A stretch of DNA of 7,713 nucleotides from an uncultured bacterium (GTDB taxonomy: Bacteria > Planctomycetota > Phycisphaerae > Phycisphaerales > SM1A02), in contig CAIPQY010000319.1 of assembly GCA_903867275.1 (NCBI GenBank), positions 1 to 7,713 of the forward strand, written 5' to 3'. This document shows, one piece after another, positions 1 to 5,807 of this stretch; within the stretch, counting starts at the first letter, position 1; each line of letters starts with the position of its first letter. The notes beneath the pieces are model-generated. The model was given only the letters and a program-made list of their open reading frames with translations, had not been told where the DNA came from and searched no databases. The position numbers and the translations under genes were made by a program.

Positions 1-2322
1 CAGCAACGCGAAACTGGCCGCGTGACTTTCCGGAAAGCCGTAGCCCGAGAAACCCTTGATCTGCGTGAACACCTGCTGCGCAAAGCGCTCGCTGTAGCCG
101 TTGGCCAGCATGCCCTGCGTGAGCCGCTCGCCGAACTGCGCCAGCTGGTTGCCGCGCCGCTTCCACGCCGCGATGGCCCGGCGCAACTGATCCGCCTGCC
201 CCGGCGTGAACCCCGCCGCCACCACCGCCAGCGTCATGGCCTGCTCCTGGAACAGCGGCACGCCAAGCGTGCGCCCAAGCACACGCTCGATGCGCGCGTC
301 GGGATAGGTGATGGCCTCCTGTCCCGCGCGTCGTCGCAGATACGGATGCACCATGTCGCCCTGGATCGGCCCGGGCCGCACGATGGCCACCTGCACCACC
401 AGGTCGTAGAAGCGGCGCGGCTTCAGGCGCGGCAGCATGCTCATCTGCGCGCGGCTTTCGATCTGGAACACGCCCACCGTGTCGGCGCGGCACAGCATGT
501 CGTAGGTCGCGGTGTCTTCGGATGGAATGTCGTGGAAGGCCAGCGTGCCGGGTTCGGGGCGCGCCTGATTGACCAGGTCGAGGCACTTGCGGATGCAGGT
601 GAGCATGCCGAGCGCCAGCACATCCACCTTCATCAGGCCCATTGCATCCAGGTCGTCCTTGTCCCACTCGATGATGGTGCGCGCATCCATGGCCGCAGGA
701 CGAATGGGCACGATCTCGTCCAAGCGCCCCTCGCTCATCACGAAGCCACCCACATGCTGCGACAGGTGGCGCGGAAATCCCTCGAGCTGCGCAGCCATGC
801 GAAGCACGCGCGCCTCCAGCTGGTCGAGCGGCTGCACCGGCACCGATTGGCCGTGGCCAGCGGCGAGCCTGGTGATGGCGTCGTTGTGGCGCACGGTGCT
901 GCGCGTGGCCACGCCCCGATCCAGCGCTGCTTCGGCGCGGGCCTCGATTTCAGCCGCATCCTCCGATGCCGCCTCGCGTGGATCCGCCATGTGGCGATCC
1001 ACCTGCTTCGCCAGCCGCTCCACCGCATCCAGCGACAGCCCAAGCGCCTTGCCCACATCGCGCACCGCCGAGCGCCCACGCCAACGCACCACCTCGGCGC
1101 ACAACGCGGCACGGTGCCTTCCCCAGCGCTGGTAGATCCACTGGATCACCTCCTCGCGACGCTCATGCTCGAAATCCACATCGATGTCGGGCGGCTCGTC
1201 GCGCTCGCGGCTGATGAAGCGCTCGAACAGCGTGTCCATACGATCTGGATCCACCGCCGTGATGCCAAGGCAGAAGCACACCGCGCTGTTGGCCGCCGCG
1301 CCGCGACCCTGGCACAGGATGCCGCGTCCGCGCGCAAAGGCCACGATCTGCTGCACGGTGAGGAAGTACGACTCGTAACGCAGCTCGGCGATCAGCGACA
1401 GTTCATGCTGCAGGCGCTCGGCGATGGCGGTTGGCACGCCGCCGGGCCAGCGCTGCTGCGCACCCTGCATCACCAGCGCGCGCAGATGATCGGACAGCGA
1501 CACGCCCGCCGGCGCGCAGTCGCCGGGATAGCGCCAGCGCACCTGATCCATGGCAAAGCCGGCGCACTTCGCCGCAACCTGCACGCTGCGTTCCAAGGCC
1601 TGGGGCGCAAAGTCGAACAGCGCGTGCATGGCCTCGGCCGAACGCAGGTGCGCCTCGTGGTTGGCCGCCAACGCCGCGCCGCACGCCTCCACCGGCCTGC
1701 CCTGACGCACCGCGGTGAGCACATCGGCCAGCTCGCGCCGTGACGCATCGTGATAGCGCGGCAAATTGGTGGCCAGCGTTGCCACGCCCACATGCGTCGC
1801 CAGCGTGCAGGTTTGACGAAGGCGCAGCCATTCATCAGGCAGGCCCTGGCGCGTCAGTGTGATGGACAGTCGATCGCCGAAGATGCGCGCCAGGCCTTCC
1901 ACCGACTCCAGAAACCACTGCTCGGCCAGCGCCACGCCCGGCGGCGGAATGACGGCGGCCATCAGCCCCTCGTGGCGCGTGAGCAGCGAACCGATGGCGC
2001 GGCGGCCCTGCACATGCCCGTCGCTGATCAAGCGACACAGGTTGGCCCAGCCACGCAGTTCGAAGGGCCACAGCAGCATGTGCACCGGCACCGCGCCGCG
2101 CACCGGTGCGTCGAACTGCAGACGCGCGCCCGCCACCAGCCGCACACCGCTTGTGCGCGAGGCTTCCAGTGCACGCACCAGCCCCGACACCGTGTCCAGG
2201 TCGCACACGCCCAGTGCCTGCGCCCCCTGCGCACGCGCGCGCTCGAACAGTTCATCCGCATGGCTGGCGCCCTGCTGGAAGCTGAAGTTGCTCATGCAGC
2301 CAAGCTCCACGAAGCCGCTCAT
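1..2322 (-). CDS. dnaE2: Error-prone DNA polymerase DnaE2 (ImuC), 3' end beyond window
   Basis: This is the catalytic subunit of the ImuA-ImuB-DnaE2 mutasome, a C-family DNA polymerase that copies past DNA lesions during the SOS response. The frame is open for 774 codons from ATG 2322 to the window edge; family members run about 1,020-1,080 residues, so roughly the last 250-300 (the clamp-binding and OB-fold end) are missing. Domains: a PHP-like domain at about 4-210, then palm and fingers. The ILCQGRG signature is at 335-341. Catalytic aspartates are D381 and D383 in PPDIDVDF (377-384) and D567 in MKVDVLALGML. GFPRHLSQHVGGFV (515-528) and GVFQIESRAQM are DnaE2 hallmarks. The start is fixed by AAGGAG 7 nt upstream and an ATGA overlap with the imuB stop. 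The protein begins only about five residues before the PHP motif, shorter than many homologues. Odd points are lost PHP metal-ligand residues (G8, R158-Q159, L187-R189) and an Ala/Glu-rich insertion around 445-495. Confidence 0.97.
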   Translation of the reverse strand, partial: MSGFVELGCMSNFSFQQGASHADELFERARAQGAQALGVCDLDTVSGLVRALEASRTSGVRLVAGARLQFDAPVRGAVPVHMLLWPFELRGWANLCRLISDGHVQGRRAIGSLLTRHEGLMAAVIPPPGVALAEQWFLESVEGLARIFGDRLSITLTRQGLPDEWLRLRQTCTLATHVGVATLATNLPRYHDASRRELADVLTAVRQGRPVEACGAALAANHEAHLRSAEAMHALFDFAPQALERSVQVAAKCAGFAMDQVRWRYPGDCAPAGVSLSDHLRALVMQGAQQRWPGGVPTAIAERLQHELSLIAELRYESYFLTVQQIVAFARGRGILCQGRGAAANSAVCFCLGITAVDPDRMDTLFERFISRERDEPPDIDVDFEHERREEVIQWIYQRWGRHRAALCAEVVRWRGRSAVRDVGKALGLSLDAVERLAKQVDRHMADPREAASEDAAEIEARAEAALDRGVATRSTVRHNDAITRLAAGHGQSVPVQPLDQLEARVLRMAAQLEGFPRHLSQHVGGFVMSEGRLDEIVPIRPAAMDARTIIEWDKDDLDAMGLMKVDVLALGMLTCIRKCLDLVNQARPEPGTLAFHDIPSEDTATYDMLCRADTVGVFQIESRAQMSMLPRLKPRRFYDLVVQVAIVRPGPIQGDMVHPYLRRRAGQEAITYPDARIERVLGRTLGVPLFQEQAMTLAVVAAGFTPGQADQLRRAIAAWKRRGNQLAQFGERLTQGMLANGYSERFAQQVFTQIKGFSGYGFPESHAASFALL

Positions 2323-3860
2323 GTCCAGGCTCCTTCAAGCCACCATGCCGCACCTTCGCGTCGCAGCCACCACCATGTGTCGCCCGCCAGCACGCGCCAG
2401 CGATCCTGCACGCCACGCTCGCCGCGCCACCAGGCCGCCGACACGCGCTCGGGGCCGTCATGCGCCTGCACCGAAAGCCATTGCCGCTGCAGCCACACGC
2501 GCATGGGGCGGCGGCGCGCATCGCATTCCACTTCGACGGGCTGCGCGGGGGCCACACGCACGCATGGACGCAACGCCGCAAGCGCATCCACAGGCATGTC
2601 GGGTGCGCGGGGCGAGATGGCCGAACCTTCGGCCACACGCATGTGCCACGCGCGTGCATCATCGGGGTCGGCCTGCGCATGCGGCAGACGCACCGACGCC
2701 GCACCCAACCTGCGCCGCAGCTGATCCAGCCATTCGCCCCAGCATGGGTCGGCACCGTCATCCAGCGCCGCTGCGCCTTCGATCAGTCGCCACTGACCAA
2801 GCCCAAGCGACGCGTGCACCAGGCTGCGCACCTGCACACCTTCAACACCCTGCGATGGATCGTGCCCCAGATGCACGCGTTCGATGTGCGGCTGCACCAG
2901 TCGCCATAGGTGCTGGCCGCGCCGCGTGGCACGCGCCAGACGCACTTCGAACACCGTGGGCGGCGCCGATGCGCGCACCAGCCGCACGCGCAGATGCCTG
3001 GTGCCAAGCCGCCTTCGCAGCAGCTTGTCGGCCAGTTGATGCACACAGTGCATGGTGGCCTGACGCACCGCCTCGGCCTGCGAGGTGGGGCCATCGAAGT
3101 CGATCGACGCGCGCACCGCGCCACGATGCCGGGTGCTGGGCAGGCGTTCGGCAAGCTGCCCAAGTGCCAGTTGCAGTCGCCGCCATGGCTCCGCGCCGAA
3201 TCGATCGGCAAGCCCGCCAGCCGGCAGTTGCGCGCACTGACCGATGGTTCGCACGCCCATCTCGTGCAATGCCTGCACCACCTGCGGTTCCAGTCGAAGC
3301 AGAGCCAGCGGCGCATCGGCGCACCACGCAAGCGCGTCGCCCTGCATCACCTGCCATGGCGTGTGCGCGGCCGCCACCAGCGCAGCCGCGGTGCTGCAAG
3401 CCACCGCCGCCGTGGCATGCAGGCGAAGGCGCCGCATGTCCGCCTGCACGCGTGCCAGCAGCTGCGGCCAGCCTCCATGCACCTGCTCGCATCCGGTCAC
3501 CTGCACGCACAACGCGTGCGGCCCAGGCGAACGCTCCACCACCGCGCGCGGACCATAGCGAAGGCACCAGCAGGCGAGGTTTGCCAGCGCGCGTGCGTCG
3601 GCAGCCGCGTCGAAGTCCACTTCCATGGCCTGACCGTTGCACTTTGAGCGAGCCGTGGCCAGCGAATCGCCGGGCTGCACGCCGAGCGTCAGTGCACGCT
3701 GACAACACGCAGGCACCACACGCGCACCATGCACGCTGGCCACCAGCAGCAACGGCGGTTGCGGTGCACCATCAGGCGGCCAGGCCTCCCGCCTTCGGAG
3801 CGATCGAATCGCCCTGTCCGCGGGCCACCATGGCAGCAGGATCGCCAGCATGCGTTCCAT
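2319..3860 (-). CDS. imuB: ImuB, catalytically inactive Y-family polymerase-like mutasome scaffold
   Basis: ImuB of 513 aa, the non-catalytic Y-family paralogue that bridges ImuA, DnaE2 and the sliding clamp at stalled forks. The N-terminus (MLAILLPWWPADRAIRSL) occupies the place of the catalytic DxD motif of active Y-family enzymes but has no matching carboxylates there. The second palm motif is VTGCEQVHGG at 121-130, where active polymerases have SIDE, so polymerase activity is not expected. Helix-hairpin-helix-like residues lie around 186-235, a little-finger-like region at about 250-350, and the Trp-rich ImuB C-terminal domain at 430-513 (AAWWRG; TWWWLRREGAAWWLEGAWT). Just before a conserved LDQLRRRLG helix sits QWRLI (356-360), at the usual place of the clamp-binding motif but diverged from QLxLF. 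The start at 3860 was chosen over in-frame positions up to 4046 because AAGGGAGG lies 6 nt upstream and the family N-terminus begins here. The gene overlaps imuA by 89 nt and dnaE2 by 4 nt. Confidence 0.95.
   Translation of the reverse strand: MERMLAILLPWWPADRAIRSLRRREAWPPDGAPQPPLLLVASVHGARVVPACCQRALTLGVQPGDSLATARSKCNGQAMEVDFDAAADARALANLACWCLRYGPRAVVERSPGPHALCVQVTGCEQVHGGWPQLLARVQADMRRLRLHATAAVACSTAAALVAAAHTPWQVMQGDALAWCADAPLALLRLEPQVVQALHEMGVRTIGQCAQLPAGGLADRFGAEPWRRLQLALGQLAERLPSTRHRGAVRASIDFDGPTSQAEAVRQATMHCVHQLADKLLRRRLGTRHLRVRLVRASAPPTVFEVRLARATRRGQHLWRLVQPHIERVHLGHDPSQGVEGVQVRSLVHASLGLGQWRLIEGAAALDDGADPCWGEWLDQLRRRLGAASVRLPHAQADPDDARAWHMRVAEGSAISPRAPDMPVDALAALRPCVRVAPAQPVEVECDARRRPMRVWLQRQWLSVQAHDGPERVSAAWWRGERGVQDRWRVLAGDTWWWLRREGAAWWLEGAWT
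2330..2335 (-). promoter_or_regulatory. Ribosome binding site of dnaE2, inside the imuB end
   Basis: AAGGAG sits 7 nt before ATG 2322 within the last codons of imuB. Together with the ATGA stop/start overlap it supports coupled translation of ImuB and DnaE2. Confidence 0.8.
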
Positions 3861-4671
3861 GCGAAGCCTCCCTTTCAGAAACCACCGCGCGGGCCGCAGG
3901 CATCCATGCCAGCGCCTGCTCCACACCGATGGCATCCATGCCTGCGCCGCGTTCCCACCAGTCACCCCAGCGCACCGGCGCCTGGGCCAGTTGCGGTGGC
4001 AAGCCCGCACGCACGCGCGTGAGTCGAGCGTTCCAGCGGGCGCCATCGGCGTCAGCCTCGCCCTGCACTATCCAGCGCAGCGATGCCGCCGAGGGTGCGC
4101 GCGCCTCGCTCATGGGTCGCAACAGCAGCGCCGGACACGCCGTGGCCGCCAGCTGCAATCGCCGCGTGGCGGTCAGATCAAGGCGCGCGCCATCGGCCAC
4201 CACCAGCCATGCATCAGGCGCCTGCAGCGCCATCTCGGTGGCCCACAACCGGTCCGCCACACCCGCAGCATCCACGAACACGCTGGCCTGCCACAGGCGA
4301 AGATCCACGCGCTGTCGCCAACCACCACGCAAGCCACGCAGCGCGCCAAGCAACGCACGCGCGTGCGGCCATGCATGTCGACCCACCCACAGCACACGCG
4401 CGCGTGACGGCGCCTGCAGCACCACACGCCACGCCAGATGCAGCGCCAGGCTGAGGGCCGGCAGTCGCTGCGCCACCTCGTCATGCATGCCGAAGGCTTC
4501 GTGCACGCCACGCCACGGCAGGCCCGGTGAACCCTCGCAGCCATCGATCGCGGGCCAGCCCGTTGACAGGTGCGATGGCGCGCCGCCTTCGTGCGCCGCC
4601 TTTCGCGCCGCGCTGCCACTGGCCAGAATGGCCTGTGTTTCCTGCTGGATCTGGTGGAGGGCGTCCTTCAT
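3772..4671 (-). CDS. imuA: ImuA, RecA-like partner protein of the mutasome
   Basis: ImuA of 299 aa, the first gene of the imuA-imuB-dnaE2 cassette. Family members resemble the RecA core, bind ImuB and are needed for damage-induced mutagenesis; the detailed role is unsettled. Visible family features are STGWPAIDG and LPWRGVHEAFG (36-61), the strand RVLWVGRHAWPHARAL (92-107), LWATEMALQAPDAWLVVAD (142-160), the strongly conserved LDLTATRRLQLAA (164-176) and a strand ALLLRPMSEAR followed by ASLRWIVQG. There is no Walker A GxxxxGKS/T, as is common in this family, so ATP hydrolysis is doubtful. The start is firmly set: the upstream frame meets a stop codon (TAA, 4686-4684) and 4671 is the only ATG after it. 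No Shine-Dalgarno sequence precedes it, and the predicted transcript starts within about 8 nt, suggesting leaderless initiation. Residues 271-299 are encoded within the overlap with imuB. Confidence 0.93.
   Translation of the reverse strand: MKDALHQIQQETQAILASGSAARKAAHEGGAPSHLSTGWPAIDGCEGSPGLPWRGVHEAFGMHDEVAQRLPALSLALHLAWRVVLQAPSRARVLWVGRHAWPHARALLGALRGLRGGWRQRVDLRLWQASVFVDAAGVADRLWATEMALQAPDAWLVVADGARLDLTATRRLQLAATACPALLLRPMSEARAPSAASLRWIVQGEADADGARWNARLTRVRAGLPPQLAQAPVRWGDWWERGAGMDAIGVEQALAWMPAARAVVSEREASHGTHAGDPAAMVARGQGDSIAPKAGGLAA
3867..3874 (-). promoter_or_regulatory. Ribosome binding site of imuB, inside imuA
   Basis: AAGGGAGG lies 6 nt before ATG 3860, within the imuA reading frame. 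It decides the imuB start against the longer in-frame extension up to 4046 and allows imuB translation independent of imuA termination 89 nt further on. Confidence 0.8.
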
Positions 4672-4675
4672 GTTT

Positions 4676-4693
4676 GGTATCTGTTAGGATACC
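4676..4693. promoter_or_regulatory. Perfect inverted repeat, candidate SOS (LexA-type) operator before imuA
   Basis: GGTATC TGTTAG GATACC is an 18-bp dyad with exact 6-bp arms and a 6-bp centre, placed 4 nt upstream of the imuA start codon. It covers the likely -10 element. Mutasome cassettes are generally LexA-repressed, so position and symmetry suggest a LexA operator. The sequence is not the E. coli (CTGT-N8-ACAG), Bacillus (GAAC-N4-GTTC) or alphaproteobacterial (GTTC-N7-GTTC) box. It shares length and the outer GGT...ACC with the Geobacter motif but differs inside. The repressor identity is inferred. Confidence 0.6.
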
Positions 4694-4713
4694 GATGAAG
4701 GGCCCGTGGTCAA
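4686..4713 (-). promoter_or_regulatory. Candidate sigma70-type promoter of imuA-imuB-dnaE2
   Basis: On the minus strand TTGACC (4713-4708, five of six matches to the -35 consensus) is followed after 16 bp by TATCCT (4691-4686, four of six matches to -10). The -35 contains the stop codon of the oxidase gene, and the -10 lies within the inverted repeat, the arrangement expected for a repressible promoter. Transcription would start near 4679-4678, 7-8 nt before the imuA ATG. The short spacer and imperfect -10 make it a moderate-strength prediction. Confidence 0.5.
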
Positions 4714-5792
4714 GGTTTGGCGTGGATCAAATCCGAAGTGATCTCGCTCACGCGCGAGCAGCCGGCAAGCGCCATGGCGAGCGAGAACTCCTCCATCAGC
4801 AGGCGCAGCACACGCTCCACGCCGGGCTGCCCCGCAGCGGCCAGGCCCCACAGCACCGGACGGCCCACCTGCACCGCCGTGGCGCCCAGCGCCAGCGCAC
4901 GCAGGATGTCGGTGCCGCGACGGATGCCGCCATCCACCAGCACCGGCACGCGACCCGCAACCTTCTGCACCACTTCTGGCAGCGCCGTGGCCGGCGCCAC
5001 CGCGCCATCCAGCTGCCGGCCGCCGTGGTTGCTCACCACCACGCCTGCGGCGCCATGCTCGATCGCCTTCACCGCATCGTCGCCGCGCAGCACACCCTTC
5101 ACCAGCACGGGAATGTTCACCGCGGCGCGCAGCATGTCCAGGTCCTTCCATGTGAGCGACGCGTCGATGGTCCAGCCAAGCGCCGCACCGATGCCGCTGC
5201 CCGAGTGGCCCGTGGGCATGCCGGGGCGCTCCAGGTTCGCCATGCGCATGCCATCGGGCACGCGGAAACCGTTGTGAATGTCGCGCTCGCGCACGCCCCA
5301 CACCGGCGTGTCCACGGTCACCATCAGCGCCTTGCAACCGGCCGCCTGCGCGCGCTGGGCGAGCGCACGTGTGAAACCGCGATCCTGACTGATGTAGATC
5401 TGCATCCACAGCGGCGCCGATGTGGCCTGCGCCACGGCTTCCACCGTGCAGGTGCTCAGGCTGCTCAACACCATGGGAACACCGCAGGCACCGGCGGCGC
5501 GTGCGGTGGCCACTTCCCCATCGGCATGGGCCATCTGATGCATGGCCGTTGGAGCCAGCAGCAGCGGCGCTGGCAGGCGCTGGCCAAGCAGCGTGATGCC
5601 GGTGTCGCGACCGGACACATCCACCATGCAGCGCGGGCGCAGCCACAGGCGCTGCCACGCGGCGATGTTCTCGGCCAGCGTGTGTTCGCCCCATGCGCCA
5701 CTGCGGTAGTAGTCGTAGGCAACCTTCGGAAGACTGCGTGCAGCTTCCGCCTCGAAGGCTTCCACATTCAGGACAGTGGTGCAGTCGGTCAT
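4710..5792 (-). CDS. FMN-dependent alpha-hydroxy-acid oxidase/dehydrogenase (glycolate/lactate oxidase family)
   Basis: A 360-aa flavoprotein that oxidises L-2-hydroxy acids to 2-oxo acids, with FMN reoxidised by O2 (giving H2O2) or by another acceptor. All catalytic positions of spinach glycolate oxidase are recognisable: Y28 (Y24), Y133 in QIYIS (Y129), D161 in TVDTP (D157), R168 (R164), K232 in LVKGV (K230), and H256 and R259 in SNHGGRQLD (H254, R257). FMN contacts are seen in APTAM (80-84) and VDGGIRRGTD (286-295). The residue matching W108, which shapes the substrate pocket, is L112, so the substrate may be larger than glycolate. There is no signal peptide, cytochrome domain or the long membrane-binding loop of E. 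coli LldD, so it is probably soluble. The start is 15 nt after the sensor stop with no clear Shine-Dalgarno; an ATG at 5806 hits a stop within five codons, so 5792 is the sensible start. Expression probably depends on translational coupling. Substrate cannot be assigned from sequence. Confidence 0.95.
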   Translation of the reverse strand: MTDCTTVLNVEAFEAEAARSLPKVAYDYYRSGAWGEHTLAENIAAWQRLWLRPRCMVDVSGRDTGITLLGQRLPAPLLLAPTAMHQMAHADGEVATARAAGACGVPMVLSSLSTCTVEAVAQATSAPLWMQIYISQDRGFTRALAQRAQAAGCKALMVTVDTPVWGVRERDIHNGFRVPDGMRMANLERPGMPTGHSGSGIGAALGWTIDASLTWKDLDMLRAAVNIPVLVKGVLRGDDAVKAIEHGAAGVVVSNHGGRQLDGAVAPATALPEVVQKVAGRVPVLVDGGIRRGTDILRALALGATAVQVGRPVLWGLAAAGQPGVERVLRLLMEEFSLAMALAGCSRVSEITSDLIHAKP

Positions 5793-5807
5793 GCGCGGGC
5801 CGACATG

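Noticed and set aside
22..1743. 573-codon plus-strand open frame opposite dnaE2
   Set aside because: It uses the exact complementary codons of dnaE2, is His/Arg/Leu-rich and shows no family features; an antisense artefact of G+C-rich coding DNA.
3861..4046. Extension of imuB upstream to ATG 4046
   Set aside because: The extra 62 residues are read within imuA in another frame, do not resemble an ImuB N-terminus, and the strong ribosome site points to 3860.
1859..4687. 942-codon open frame on the plus strand opposite imuA and imuB
   Set aside because: Its translation is an Arg/Ala/Pro/His/Ser-rich string without domains. Such frames arise opposite G+C-rich genes, and the minus strand carries recognisable ImuA and ImuB.
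4676..4693. Rho-independent terminator between the oxidase gene and imuA
   Set aside because: The 6-bp stem is A/T-containing and weak, and neither strand has a T run after it; placement over the -10 and next to the start codon fits an operator better.
4681..4696. E. coli-type LexA box (CTGT-N8-ACAG) before imuA
   Set aside because: CTGT is present at 4681-4684, but the matching half-site 8 nt on reads CGAT rather than ACAG, so only the GGTATC/GATACC dyad stands.
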